Part shown: in pieces, positions 7,808 to 16,564 of the stretch
How positions within the stretch are numbered: the stretch's first letter is position 1
How the letters are laid out: every line of letters begins with the position of its first letter
From: an uncultured Gemmiger sp.
Lineage (GTDB): Bacteria > Bacillota > Clostridia > Oscillospirales > Ruminococcaceae
NCBI GenBank assembly: GCA_947631565.1
Contig: CANRLV010000019.1
Span: 1-38,061, forward strand
Direction: 5' to 3'
DNA: 38,061 bases
Notes under the pieces: model-generated
What the model saw: only the letters and a program-made list of their open reading frames with translations
The model's database searches: none
What the model was told of the DNA's origin: nothing
Position numbers and translations under genes: made by a program

Positions 7808-8082
7808 CGCATGGTGTATGGCCTATCACAGCCTCTCTCGGCCCCTCTGTGAGCGCGTGGAGCTTTGGCAAGGTCACACCAACCTACAAGGCAAAGGACG
7901 CCCACAGAGGACGCCAGAGGCGTTGCAACCGACGACGACGGCCGGCAAGGTACTGTGAGACCCCCACCCCTACGGTCGCGGGCTCTTCGACCCCAAAACG
8001 TGCGTAGTCAGTAGCGGAAAAATAGCTAATTTCAGTTCCTGTTTTTGTGCAGTTTTACAAGAAATAGAAGGGGGCTTGTTGG
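7808..8082 (+). other. Non-coding gap upstream of terminase; possible packaging site
   Basis: No credible gene is seen in these 275 bases. The left part is GC-rich and contains a short direct repeat (AGGACGCC twice near 7895-7916) and a weak hairpin (GGTCG 7974-7978 with CGACC 7988-7992). The right part (about 8015-8075) is distinctly AT-rich. In lambda-type phages the cos site lies directly upstream of the small terminase gene, so this is the logical place for cos or pac, but I see no sequence that proves it. Confidence 0.3.
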
Positions 8083-8655
8083 ATGGTTGGAACAGAACGC
8101 GCGAGAATCACAGCGGACACCGATGTAACCGTTGCGGAATTGGCGGTCGTTCTGGGCCTGACCTCTCGCAGAATCCGGCAGCTTGCCGATGAGGGCATCA
8201 TACAGGCGGTGGACAAGAATGCCTACAACCTCGCCGAATCCGTCCAGCTATACAACAAGTTTCTTTCCAAGAATCTGCCCGACGCCGAGGACACGAAAAC
8301 CGAGCGGGCGCGCCGGAAAGCTGAAGTCCAGCTCAAAGCATCCAAGGCGGCGATCGCCATGATGGAAGCGCAAGAGCTCCAAGGCAAGATGCACCGCTCC
8401 GAAGATGTTGCGGCCATGACCGCCGACCTTATTTTCGAGATCCGCAGCGCGCTGGCCGCTCTGCCCGGCAGGCTTGCCGTCAACGTCACGGCGGCGACCA
8501 GTCCGGCCGAGGCGTCGAGCATCATTCAGCGCGAGGTCAACAAGGTCATGTCCGAACTGGCGCGCTATGAGTACGACCCGGCCAGATACCGGGAGCGCGT
8601 GATGAACCGCATGGACTGGAACGGCCTGCGGGAAGGTGCTGATGATGATGGCTGA
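8083..8655 (+). CDS. Terminase small subunit, lambda Nu1-like
   Basis: This 190-residue protein starts with a winged-helix DNA-binding domain (about 12-60: VAELAVVLGLTSRRIRQLADEGII, a MerR/Nu1-like recognition helix). A charged helix (about 75-115) follows, then a C-terminal domain that would contact the large subunit. It recognises the packaging site and recruits the large terminase. GAAGGGGG lies upstream of ATG 8083. The 3' end overlaps the large subunit gene. Gene order Nu1-A-W-B matches phage lambda. Identification rests on the HTH, the length and this synteny. Confidence 0.85.
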   Translation: MVGTERARITADTDVTVAELAVVLGLTSRRIRQLADEGIIQAVDKNAYNLAESVQLYNKFLSKNLPDAEDTKTERARRKAEVQLKASKAAIAMMEAQELQGKMHRSEDVAAMTADLIFEIRSALAALPGRLAVNVTAATSPAEASSIIQREVNKVMSELARYEYDPARYRERVMNRMDWNGLREGADDDG

Positions 8656-10621
8656 GGCCAAAATCAGCAAGGCAGAGGTCGACGCCCGCTCCGAGGGCAA
8701 GCGCACGCGCCGGCTGAACGCGGCCATAAGGAACGCGATTGCCGGCATGATGCCGCCCGACGACCTGACCGTCAGCCAGTGGGCGGCGAAGAACCGCCGC
8801 CTTTCCTCGGAGAGCAGCGCGGAGCCGGGCCCGTGGCGGAACGAGCGGACGCCGTACCTTGTCGAGCCGATGGACGCTTTCACCGACCCGCGCGTCTGGC
8901 ACATCGTCATGGTGGCCGCGTCCCAAGTTGGCAAGAGCGAGTTTCTCAACAACTGCATCGGCTACATCATCGACGAGGACCCCGGCTCCATCCTGTTTGT
9001 CCACCCGACCACGGTGGACGCAAAGGAATACAGCAAGCTCCGCATAGCGCCCATGGTGCGCGACTGCCCGACGCTGCAGCGGAAAGTCGCAGACCCCAAA
9101 AGCCGGGATTCCGGGAACACCATACTGCAAAAGACCTACCCCGGCGGCATCTTCACGATGTGCGGCTCCACCGAAGCGCACAGTCTGGCGTCAAAGCCCA
9201 TCCGCTATGTGTTCGGCGACGAACGCGACCGCTGGGCCGTGAGCGCCGGCAAAGAGGGCGACCCGTGGGATCTGGCAATGGCCAGGCAGACCACGTTCTA
9301 CAACCGCAAGGCCGTCGAGGTATCGACGCCGACGATCAAGAGCGCCAGCGCCATTGCCGACGCTTATGCGACCGGCACAATGGAGCGGTGGAAAAGCCGC
9401 TGCCCGCATTGCGGCCAGTACCACGAAATACAGTTCGCGGATATCCGCTATGAGTATGAGACGGTCACCACCTCGAGCAAGAAGACCTACAAGGTCAAAA
9501 GCGTGTGGTATCTGTGCCCCGGCTGCGGCTGCATTTCCTCTGAGCAGGAAATGAAAAGCGCCCCGGCCCGATGGGAGGCCGAGAACCCGGACGCCTACGA
9601 GAACGGCGAACGTTCCTTCTGGCTCAACGCTTTTGTCAGTCCGTGGGCAACGTGGAAGAGCATCATCCTAAAATACCTCAACGCCATCGGCAGCGCGACC
9701 AAGCTGCAGGTCGTCTACAACACCTGTTTTGGTGAGCTTTGGGAGAACCGCGGCGATATCGAGGATGAGGATACCATGATGGCCAGGCGCGAGGACTACG
9801 GCCGCCGCGAGGACGGCACGGACATAGAACTGCCTGAAGGTGTCCTCGTTCTGACGGCCGGCGTCGATACGCAGGACGACCGCTTTGAATATGAGATCGT
9901 CGGGCATGGCCATTTCGGTGAAACGTGGGCCATCAAGAAGGGCGTCATACTCGGCCGGCCGGATGACGGAAAGACCTGGCGGGCGCTGGACGCGGCCGTC
10001 ACCGACAAGGTTTTCCACTTCCAGGACGGCCTTGGCCTGCGCGTGAGCTGCACCTTCATCGATGAGGGCGGTCACTTTACCCAGGATGTTCGGCAGCGGT
10101 GCCGTGAACGCCTGGGCAAAAAGGTGTTCTGCATAAAGGGCCTGTACGGCCAGGACAAACCTTTCACCGGCCCGCCGAAAAAGGTCAAGATCGTCGTGCA
10201 TGGCAAGACCATCGGCGCGTGCTGGCAGTATCAGATCGGCGTTGACGCCGGCAAGCAAATCATCATGGATAACCTGTCCGTCAGGACCATCGGCTCGAAA
10301 TACTGCCACTTCCCCAAGCGGGATGACTACGGCAGCGAATACTTCAAGGGCCTGCTGTCCGAGCATCTTGTCTACAAAGAGGGCAAGCAGAATCCGTGGG
10401 TATGGGAAAAGATTCCCGGCCATGAACGAAACGAAAATCTCGACTGCCGGAACTACGCCCTCGCGGCGATGAAGGCAATGGACGTCAACCTTGACGCCAT
10501 CGACCTGCGTCTGAAAATCGCCCGCGGCAAGACGTCGGCGCCATCGGTGGCACGGCCGGCCACGCCGCCCCGCCCGAAGCGCAGCGGCAAGGCCGTTGAT
10601 AAATACTACAACGACTGGTGA
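8642..10621 (+). CDS. Terminase large subunit, lambda gpA family
   Basis: With ATG 8642 the protein has 659 residues, close to lambda gpA. A Walker A-like loop is at 92-100 (AASQVGKSE) and FGDERDRW at 191-198 fits the Walker B acidic pair. A CxxC pair at Cys254/257 and another at Cys292/295 form a probable zinc site typical of the GpA group. The C-terminal half carries the nuclease domain that cuts concatemeric DNA (DTQDDRFEYEIV, near 414-425). It powers DNA packaging into the prohead. Starts at GTG 8636 and ATG 8645 or 8648 are also possible after GGAAGG. Confidence 0.93.
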   Translation: MMMAEAKISKAEVDARSEGKRTRRLNAAIRNAIAGMMPPDDLTVSQWAAKNRRLSSESSAEPGPWRNERTPYLVEPMDAFTDPRVWHIVMVAASQVGKSEFLNNCIGYIIDEDPGSILFVHPTTVDAKEYSKLRIAPMVRDCPTLQRKVADPKSRDSGNTILQKTYPGGIFTMCGSTEAHSLASKPIRYVFGDERDRWAVSAGKEGDPWDLAMARQTTFYNRKAVEVSTPTIKSASAIADAYATGTMERWKSRCPHCGQYHEIQFADIRYEYETVTTSSKKTYKVKSVWYLCPGCGCISSEQEMKSAPARWEAENPDAYENGERSFWLNAFVSPWATWKSIILKYLNAIGSATKLQVVYNTCFGELWENRGDIEDEDTMMARREDYGRREDGTDIELPEGVLVLTAGVDTQDDRFEYEIVGHGHFGETWAIKKGVILGRPDDGKTWRALDAAVTDKVFHFQDGLGLRVSCTFIDEGGHFTQDVRQRCRERLGKKVFCIKGLYGQDKPFTGPPKKVKIVVHGKTIGACWQYQIGVDAGKQIIMDNLSVRTIGSKYCHFPKRDDYGSEYFKGLLSEHLVYKEGKQNPWVWEKIPGHERNENLDCRNYALAAMKAMDVNLDAIDLRLKIARGKTSAPSVARPATPPRPKRSGKAVDKYYNDW

Positions 10622-10632
10622 GGTGTTGAACC

Positions 10633-10890
10633 ATGGCAAGCAAGACCACCATTGAGCGGCGCCTGCAGTTCCGGCGCTCCACGCTGGAACGCCTGTACGA
10701 AGCCTATGACAAGCTCCTGAAAGGCGGCGTCAAAAGCTACACCATCGACGACCGGGAACTGACCCGGTTTGACCTTCCCGACCTCAAAGAAGAGATCGAG
10801 AAGATGGAAAAAGAGGTCGACGAGCTGGAAAACCTGCTCTCCGGCCAGCGCCCGCGCAAGGCCGTTGCGGTCGTTCTGCGCGATTGGTAA
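10633..10890 (+). CDS. Small head-tail joining protein, gpW/DUF6148-like
   Basis: This 85-residue protein lies between terminase and portal, the exact position of lambda W. It is built as a helical hairpin: an N-terminal helix (LERLYEAYDKLLKG), a beta-like turn (SYTIDDRELTRFDLPDL) and a long charged coiled coil (residues about 50-72). Proteins of this size and pattern in Gram-positive phages are grouped as gpW-like or DUF6148 and join the portal vertex to the tail. The start is 11 bases after the terminase stop. Confidence 0.65.
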   Translation: MASKTTIERRLQFRRSTLERLYEAYDKLLKGGVKSYTIDDRELTRFDLPDLKEEIEKMEKEVDELENLLSGQRPRKAVAVVLRDW

Positions 10891-10923
10891 GGGTACGGTC
10901 CGAAATGGGCTTTACCACGGACG

Positions 10924-10955
10924 CGGCGGCAGCTTTACTCCTTTCGCTGCCGCCG
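10924..10955 (+). repeat. Inverted repeat in the gpW-portal gap
   Basis: A perfect 10-bp inverted repeat (CGGCGGCAGC 10924-10933 with GCTGCCGCCG 10946-10955) has a 12-base loop. No T tract follows, so it is not a typical terminator. It sits about 30 bases before the portal start and could shape portal translation or mRNA processing. Confidence 0.5.
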
Positions 10956-10986
10956 TGCCCGTTATTTGATACAGGAGGTGATAGAT

Positions 10987-12636
10987 TTGAGCGAACCCGT
11001 ATCCGCGAACAAGTCTCCCGCACCCAAAGTGAGGGGCTACGACGACGCCGGTGCAAGTATCACCAAGCGGTCTCTCAAAGGTTTTACGGCTACGAGCGGC
11101 GCCCCCACCGAGGATATCGACCGCAGTAACCTGACCCTGCGACAGCGCTCCCGCATGCTCTACATGTCGGCGCCGGTCGCCACATCCGCCATCAATACCA
11201 GCCGCACCAAGATCGTCGGCAGCGGCTTGACGCTCAAAAGCAGCATTGACCCCGATATGCTCGGCATCACCAAGGAGGCCGCCAAGGAATGGCAGCGCCA
11301 TGTTGAGGCCGAGTTTCGTTTGTGGGCCGGTAAAAAGCAGTTCTGCGACGCCACGGGCATGAACGATTTTGACGGCTTGCAGCAGCTTGCTTTGAAGTCC
11401 TGGCTTATGAGTGGCGACGTTTTCGCGGTCCTCAAGCACGACAAGGGAACGCGGAACAATCCCTACAGTCTGAGGGTGCATATCGTCGAGGCCGACCGCG
11501 TCCGTACTCCGCTCTCCTACGTCGGCGGCAAGGCCATAACCAGCATGACAGAGGGCGTCAATCCCGACAACAACAACGACATCCATGATGGCGTTGAGGT
11601 CGACAAGAGCGGCCGTGCCATTGCCTACCACATCTGCAACTGCTATCCGTTCCAGTACACCGGCGAAGAGGAAAAGTGGACGCGCGTGGAGATCTACGGC
11701 GCAAGGACAGGTCTGCCCAACATCCTGCACGTCACGGAATCCGAGCGGCCGGACCAGTACCGCGGCGTGCCGTACCTGGCGCAGACCATCGAGACCATGC
11801 TGCAGATGCGCCGGTACACCGAGAGCGAGATCACCGCGGCGATCATTCAGTCTTTCCACACAGCATGGGTGGAGACCGAGGCCGACACGTCGGAAATGCC
11901 GTTCAACGAGGTTGGCACCGGCGATATCGACGGTGAGCCAACCGCAAGCCCGCATGAGGATAACATTTCGCAGAGTGAAAACGAGTACGAAATGGGCCCC
12001 GGCACCATCAACGTGCTGGCCCCGGGCGAAAAGGTGCAGTTCGGCAATCCGAACATCCCGACCGCGGGCTTTGAGACGTTCATCAAAACGCTGTGCCGGC
12101 TGCTCGGCGCGTCCTTGGAAATTCCCTACGACGTGCTGGTTAAGGAGTTCAACAGTAACTACTCGGCCAGCAGAGGCGCCCTGCTGGAAGCGTGGGAAGC
12201 GTTCAGAATGCGGCGCAAATGGTTCGTCAACAGTTTCTGCCAACCGATTTATGAGGTCTGGCTTTCTGAGGCCGTCGCCCTCGGCCGCGTCAAGGCTCCC
12301 GGCTTTTTCACCGACCCGCTCATCCGTGCCGCCTGGTGCGGCGCCAAGTGGATCGGCCCGGTCCAGGGCTCCCTTGACCCGAAGAAGGAAACCGAGGCTG
12401 CCATTCTTCAAATCGAAAACGGCTTGAAGACCCACGAGCAAGTCACCCTGGAACAGGGCGGCGGCGACTGGGAGGCCAACGTCACGCAGCTTGGCTATGA
12501 GAGCGACGCCCTCGATGCCGCGGGCGTAACCAAAAAGGCCACTTCCGCCCCGGCCCAGACACCGCAGGACGACCAGGACGACCAGGACGATGACAACACC
12601 GACAACGAGGAAGGAGACGACAATGAGCAAACCTAA
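10987..12636 (+). CDS. Portal protein, lambda gpB family
   Basis: This 549-residue portal monomer would form the dodecameric ring through which DNA enters the head. The start is a TTG at 10987, placed 8 bases after AGGAGG at 10973-10978; TTG 10966 and GTG 10978 have no usable site. Family-like segments include RQRSRMLYMSAPVATSAINTSR near residues 46-67, the long helical region LAQTIETMLQMRRYTESE, and SLEIPYDVLVKEFNSNYSA. The C-terminus is an acidic Asp-rich tail. It overlaps the protease start by 14 bases. Order and length match lambda B. Confidence 0.92.
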   Translation: MSEPVSANKSPAPKVRGYDDAGASITKRSLKGFTATSGAPTEDIDRSNLTLRQRSRMLYMSAPVATSAINTSRTKIVGSGLTLKSSIDPDMLGITKEAAKEWQRHVEAEFRLWAGKKQFCDATGMNDFDGLQQLALKSWLMSGDVFAVLKHDKGTRNNPYSLRVHIVEADRVRTPLSYVGGKAITSMTEGVNPDNNNDIHDGVEVDKSGRAIAYHICNCYPFQYTGEEEKWTRVEIYGARTGLPNILHVTESERPDQYRGVPYLAQTIETMLQMRRYTESEITAAIIQSFHTAWVETEADTSEMPFNEVGTGDIDGEPTASPHEDNISQSENEYEMGPGTINVLAPGEKVQFGNPNIPTAGFETFIKTLCRLLGASLEIPYDVLVKEFNSNYSASRGALLEAWEAFRMRRKWFVNSFCQPIYEVWLSEAVALGRVKAPGFFTDPLIRAAWCGAKWIGPVQGSLDPKKETEAAILQIENGLKTHEQVTLEQGGGDWEANVTQLGYESDALDAAGVTKKATSAPAQTPQDDQDDQDDDNTDNEEGDDNEQT

Positions 12637-13843
12637 AGCTCCGGCCAAGGTGACCGGGGTAAACATCAAGCGCCCGTTCTACACGATGGCGCAGGTCGAC
12701 GGTGAGAATGCCGAGATTACTATGTACGGCGATATCGTCGAGAGTCAACCGGTAGACCCGTGGACCGGGGAGCCCATACCCGGCAGCTACATCATTGAGA
12801 GCGAATTTCTCGAAGATCTCCAGAAGGTCTCCGGCTGCAAGGCGCTCACGATCAGGATGAACAGTCTCGGCGGTGATGCCGGCGTTTCTATCCTGATTCA
12901 TAACCGCCTGCGTGAGCTTTCGGCCGCCGGCTGCCACATCACCTGCATCGTGGACGGTGTCGCCATGTCTGGCGGCTCCCTCATCATGTGCGCGGCCGAT
13001 ACCGTCAAGGTGAACCCGTCCAGCCTTGTGATGATCCACAGGTGCTGGACGTTCCTCTTCGGCGGCTACAACGCCGACGAAATGCGGCAGCAGGCCGCGC
13101 AGAACGATGCCTGGGATAAAGCCCAGGTGTCCATCTACAACCGCAAAACCGGCCTGTCGGAAACGGTGCTCATCCACATGATGGGAGATACCACCTACAT
13201 GACCGGCAAAGAGGCGGTCGAGAAAGGCTTTGCCGACGAGCTCTTGGAGAACCCAGAGCCGCTCGACATTGCCGCCAGCGCCGACGGGCGCTCTCTGTTT
13301 GTCCGCGGCAGAAAGGTCGCCCTCACGAGCGGCCTGTTCGCCCCGGACTTCATCCCCACCCAGGCTGACGCCGGCGCCGTGCCGGCCGAGGTAAATAAAA
13401 CGTCGGATGAACCCGACCAAGAAGGAGGACAAACCCCTATGGCAAATTCCGTTGAGGAACTCAAGAAGGAGTACCCGGAGCTGGTCAGCCAAATCGAGGC
13501 TGCTGCCAAGTCTGATGCCATCGACGGTGAACGCAAGCGGCTCAAAGACATCGACGCTGTGGCCGGGCTGTTCGACCCCACGATGGTGGAGGACGCGAAG
13601 TATGGCGAGACCGCCTGCAGCGCCGCCGATCTGGCCTACCGCGCTGCCCAGCAGGCGGCCAAGAACGGCAGCAAGTTCATGGCCGATCTCAACGCCGACG
13701 CCGAGAGCTCCGGCTCCGCCGACGTTGGCTCTGCGCCGGCTGACGACGAGTACGACACCACCACCCCCGACGCCGATGCCACGCCGGAGCAGCGCATGGC
13801 CGCTGCCCGTGCCACCATCAAGGCGCTCTACAACAACAAGTAA
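12623..13843 (+). CDS. Prohead protease (ClpP/S14-type) fused to scaffold, lambda gpC-like
   Basis: This 406-residue protein has two parts. Residues 12-215 are a ClpP-like serine protease: the nucleophile is probably Ser116 in DGVAMSGGS, the His is His139 in VMIHRCW, and the GDTTYMTGKEAVEKGFADEL region fits the third-residue loop. Residues about 273-406 are a charged helical scaffold followed by an acidic, disordered part. The protease matures the prohead and normally cleaves itself. ATG 12623 follows AAGGAG. An internal start at 13439 would give the scaffold alone. Confidence 0.88.
   Translation: MSKPKAPAKVTGVNIKRPFYTMAQVDGENAEITMYGDIVESQPVDPWTGEPIPGSYIIESEFLEDLQKVSGCKALTIRMNSLGGDAGVSILIHNRLRELSAAGCHITCIVDGVAMSGGSLIMCAADTVKVNPSSLVMIHRCWTFLFGGYNADEMRQQAAQNDAWDKAQVSIYNRKTGLSETVLIHMMGDTTYMTGKEAVEKGFADELLENPEPLDIAASADGRSLFVRGRKVALTSGLFAPDFIPTQADAGAVPAEVNKTSDEPDQEGGQTPMANSVEELKKEYPELVSQIEAAAKSDAIDGERKRLKDIDAVAGLFDPTMVEDAKYGETACSAADLAYRAAQQAAKNGSKFMADLNADAESSGSADVGSAPADDEYDTTTPDADATPEQRMAAARATIKALYNNK
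13439..13843 (+). CDS. Nested scaffold protein from an internal start (Nu3-like)
   Basis: ATG 13439 lies in frame inside the protease gene, after GAAGGAGGA at 13421-13429 with about 9 bases of spacing, as strong as any gene start here. It would give a 134-residue protein: charged helices (EELKKEYPELVSQIEA, then KSDAIDGERKRL), an Ala-rich middle, an acidic Asp/Thr stretch and a basic end (ATIKALYNNK). In phage lambda the scaffold Nu3 is made in exactly this way inside gene C. This is a prediction from the site and the analogy. Confidence 0.7.
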   Translation: MANSVEELKKEYPELVSQIEAAAKSDAIDGERKRLKDIDAVAGLFDPTMVEDAKYGETACSAADLAYRAAQQAAKNGSKFMADLNADAESSGSADVGSAPADDEYDTTTPDADATPEQRMAAARATIKALYNNK

Positions 13844-13854
13844 GGAGGATAACC

Positions 13855-14247
13855 ATGCCCGAACTGAGCAAGAAGATCGGCGAGATGGAGTATGACGGCC
13901 TTATCTCCGGTCTGTTCCCCAAGACCCTCGTCGGTGGCGGCACCATCGCCAAGCTCGAGGGTGCCAGTGAGACCTACAAGCGCGGTACCGTGCTTGGCTT
14001 CAAGTCTGCCGCCAACGACGGCAAACTGTACATCATGGCTGCCGGCGGCGACCTCACCCCGAGCGCCGTGCTGTGCGACGATATCGAGATCGGCACCGAG
14101 GCCGACGTCACCACCGCCGTCTACATCGGCGGCTGCTTCAACCCGGCCAAGCTCATCACGAAAGAGGATTACGCCCTCACCGCGGGCGACCTCGACAACC
14201 TGCGGATGCGCGGCATCATCACCAAGGCCGTCGCACCCGCCCTGTAA
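13855..14247 (+). CDS. Head decoration protein, lambda gpD-like
   Basis: This 130-residue protein matches the gpD/HDPD decoration family in size (lambda gpD is 110 residues) and in its conserved core: KRGTVLGFKS, then GDLTPSAVLCDDIEIG and the closing GDLDNLRMRGIIT. Such trimers bind the outside of the expanded head and stabilise it against packaged DNA. AAGGAGG stands 6 bases before ATG. It sits between protease and major capsid protein, as in lambda. Confidence 0.85.
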   Translation: MPELSKKIGEMEYDGLISGLFPKTLVGGGTIAKLEGASETYKRGTVLGFKSAANDGKLYIMAAGGDLTPSAVLCDDIEIGTEADVTTAVYIGGCFNPAKLITKEDYALTAGDLDNLRMRGIITKAVAPAL

Positions 14248-14267
14248 GGAGTAAGGAGGAAAAGACA

Positions 14268-15350
14268 ATGCCCGCTGTGCTGAATTTCTTCGACACCTAC
14301 ACCCTCATTGCCATCCTGGAAGAGATCGTACCCAAGCAGACCTTCTTCCGGGATCGCTATTTCCCGACCGGCGAGGGCGATATCTTCGCGTCCGACAAGG
14401 TGCTGACCGAGTACCGCAAGGGCGACCGCAAGATGGCCGCGTTCGTCTCTTCCCGCGCCAGCGACATCCCCATGGAGCGCCGGGGCTATGCCATCCATGA
14501 ATACCAGCCGTCCTTCATCGCCCCGTCCCGTCTGCTGACGATGGACGACCTGCAGAAGCGCGGCTTCGGCGAGGCTCTCTATCCCGGCATGAACAAGGCG
14601 CAGCGCGCCGCCCGGCTGCAGGCCGATGACCTCAGCGAGATGGATGCCCGCATCGTCCGCCGTGAAGAGTGGATGTGCGCGCAGACCATGATTCACAACG
14701 CCTGCTCCATGCAGACCTACATCGACAACGAGACCAAGGGCGAAGTGCTCGACGTCAAGTTCTTCGATGAGGTGTCCGAGCACACCTACACCGTCGCCAA
14801 GAAGTGGGATGCCGACGGCAACATCCGCGGCGACGTGACCGCCATGTGCCGCATGCTGTCCCGCCGCGGCCTGGCCGCTGCCGATCTGCTGCTGGGCACC
14901 GACGTCGCCGAGGTCGTCCTTGCCGACAAGGAGATGCGCGAGCTGCTCGAAAAGACCAGCGGCATCATCATCGGCGAGGTCAACCAGCAGCTGACCCAGT
15001 ACGACGGCGTGGTGTTCATCGGCCAGCTGAACTTTGGTGGTTTCCACCTGAATGTGTTCAGCGTCGACGAGCGCCTTGTCGACGACGACGGTGAGGACAA
15101 GCCGGTGTTCCCGGCTGACAGCGCCATGGTCACCGCTCCGGCCTGCGGCCACCTGATGTACGGTCAGATCACTCAGATCGACTTCGGCTCCACCGAGTAC
15201 ACCACCTACGCCAAGAGCCGCGTTCCCAAGCTGATCGTCGACCAGCCCAACGATGCCCGCAAGCTGCGCCTGGCGTCCCGCCCGCTGGCTGCGCCGAAGA
15301 ACTACTGCCCGTACATCTTCGCGGAAAAGGTCATCGGCGTGGACCCTTGA
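14268..15350 (+). CDS. Major capsid protein, lambda gpE family
   Basis: This 360-residue protein belongs to the Phage_cap_E group: an N-terminal FFDTYTLIAILEEIVP, then TFFRDRYFPTGEGDIFASDKV, IAPSRLLTMDDLQKRG and the central ARIVRREEWMCAQTM helix that forms the HK97-fold spine. ATG 14268 is preceded by AAGGAGG. Its codon choice is very biased toward C/G-ending codons, fitting high expression. The final TGA overlaps the possible TTG start of the next gene. Confidence 0.93.
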   Translation: MPAVLNFFDTYTLIAILEEIVPKQTFFRDRYFPTGEGDIFASDKVLTEYRKGDRKMAAFVSSRASDIPMERRGYAIHEYQPSFIAPSRLLTMDDLQKRGFGEALYPGMNKAQRAARLQADDLSEMDARIVRREEWMCAQTMIHNACSMQTYIDNETKGEVLDVKFFDEVSEHTYTVAKKWDADGNIRGDVTAMCRMLSRRGLAAADLLLGTDVAEVVLADKEMRELLEKTSGIIIGEVNQQLTQYDGVVFIGQLNFGGFHLNVFSVDERLVDDDGEDKPVFPADSAMVTAPACGHLMYGQITQIDFGSTEYTTYAKSRVPKLIVDQPNDARKLRLASRPLAAPKNYCPYIFAEKVIGVDP

Positions 15351-15715
15351 TCGCCTCCATGCCGGCTGACGCCGAAGTGTACGGCGTGGAGGTAAAGAAG
15401 CTGCAATCGAACGTCACGGTTGACGGCGACAATGTTCTTCACGGCACCCTGCATTATGTGAAGGACTACGACGGCTATGCCAAGGGCGCCGAGGGCAACT
15501 TCGTCGCCATGCGCCTTGCCGCTGCCCCCGACGCGGAGGTCACCTACAAGACCGATGCTGTGCCGAACGGGAAACTTGCCCCGGACGACCGCCTGCTGGT
15601 CTGGCGCGTGCCTGACACCGACAAGACCCTCACGGTCACGGTGAAGCGCGGCGAGGAAACGGCTACTACCGAGTACAAGGCAAGCGGCTTGGTGCTTGAG
15701 CCCAAAGCCGAGTAA
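15347..15715 (+). CDS. Hypothetical head-module protein
   Basis: This protein has up to 122 residues and is mainly beta-like (YGVEVKKLQSNVTVDGDNVL, HGTLHYVKDYDGYA, LLVWRVPDTDKTLTVTVKRGEE), suggesting a small Ig-like or jelly-roll capsid accessory. TTG 15347 overlaps the capsid stop; ATG 15359 is in frame and may be the real start, but neither has a good site, so translation is probably coupled to the capsid gene. No lambda counterpart exists at this exact place. Function unknown. Confidence 0.6.
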   Translation: MIASMPADAEVYGVEVKKLQSNVTVDGDNVLHGTLHYVKDYDGYAKGAEGNFVAMRLAAAPDAEVTYKTDAVPNGKLAPDDRLLVWRVPDTDKTLTVTVKRGEETATTEYKASGLVLEPKAE

Positions 15716-15725
15716 GGAGGATTCC

Positions 15726-16199
15726 ATGAAAGTCAAAATCACCTGTGGCGGCTACGGCTACGTCGCGCCCGGTTCCAAGTCTGTCCGCCTGGCCTATATG
15801 GGCGATGTCGTTGACGTGCCCGAAGCCGAGGCCATGCGCCTTTTCAAGCGCGGCGCGGCCGTTCCGGTCAAGGATGTGACCCCCAAGGCGGTTGCAACGC
15901 CCGCGGAGGGCTCCGACGATTCTGCGGCCAGTGTCAACATGACCGGGAGCTCCGACGCCCCTGAGGGCAATTCCGAGGCCCACGGCGAGGATGGTGCGGA
16001 TGGCGCCGATGAGGACGCCGCCGGCCACCTCGACGCGGAGCAGCTTTCCAGCATGACCATCGCCGATCTCAAGAAACTGGCCGGCGATATGGGCGTTGAT
16101 GTTTCCAAGTGCAAGGTCAAGGCCGACTATGTTGCGGCAATCGCCGCAGCCGAGGTCGAGCCCGGCCCCACCATCAACGCGCAGGGGCCTGTTCTGTGA
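15726..16199 (+). CDS. gpFI-position head protein with SAP/HeH-like C-terminus
   Basis: This 157-residue protein has three parts. Residues 1-50 are a small beta domain (MKVKITCGGYGYV, then AYMGDVVDVPEAEAMRLFKRG). Residues 55-108 are an acidic, disordered linker rich in Ala, Ser, Gly and Asp. Residues 110-145 are a helix-extended-helix (IADLKKLAGDMGVDVSKC, then KADYVAAI) like SAP/HeH DNA-binding motifs. It occupies the place of lambda FI, a DNA-packaging helper, between capsid and FII. AAGGAGG precedes ATG 15726. The link to FI is positional only. Confidence 0.6.
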   Translation: MKVKITCGGYGYVAPGSKSVRLAYMGDVVDVPEAEAMRLFKRGAAVPVKDVTPKAVATPAEGSDDSAASVNMTGSSDAPEGNSEAHGEDGADGADEDAAGHLDAEQLSSMTIADLKKLAGDMGVDVSKCKVKADYVAAIAAAEVEPGPTINAQGPVL

Positions 16200-16564
16200 G
16201 CGCGTTCAAGGACATGGTCGCCGAGGATATCCACGGCGTGTTCTTGAACACCGAAGAGTTTGCCGAAATCAGGACGATAAAGTACGATGGGGATACCTAC
16301 ACGGATATCCCCATCGTGCTTACCGGTCTCAAGGAGCAAGATCGCAGCCAGTCGGTAAGCGACCACATGGAGGGCATCTACCGCGTGACGTCGGTCCTTC
16401 ACTGTGCCTTGACGGATCTCGGCGGCAAGCGGCCTGAACAGGGCATGAGAATCTACATCAACGACGAAGAAGGCGGCGGCGGATTCTTCAGGACCTACTA
16501 CGTCGCCACGTCCGTGTGTGAGATGGGTATGCTGCGCGTTGAATTGGAGGCCTACGATGAGTGA
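16196..16564 (+). CDS. Head-tail connector, gpFII-like by position
   Basis: This 122-residue protein starts at GTG 16196 and overlaps the upstream stop (GTGA). Its beta-rich body (IKYDGDTYTDIPIVLTGL, YRVTSVLHCALTDLGG, GMRIYINDEEGGGGFFRTYYVATSVC) is consistent with the small connector proteins that close the head-to-tail joint. It lies where lambda FII would be, before the Z-like gene. Assignment rests on size, predicted fold and synteny; I do not see a diagnostic motif. Confidence 0.6.
   Translation: MSAFKDMVAEDIHGVFLNTEEFAEIRTIKYDGDTYTDIPIVLTGLKEQDRSQSVSDHMEGIYRVTSVLHCALTDLGGKRPEQGMRIYINDEEGGGGFFRTYYVATSVCEMGMLRVELEAYDE

Noticed and set aside
10912-12669. Long antisense open frame opposite the portal (585 codons); similar ones at 17638-19410 and 20562-22535
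   Set aside because: Mirror frames caused by strong third-position GC bias; no ribosome sites, and the plus-strand genes are certain.
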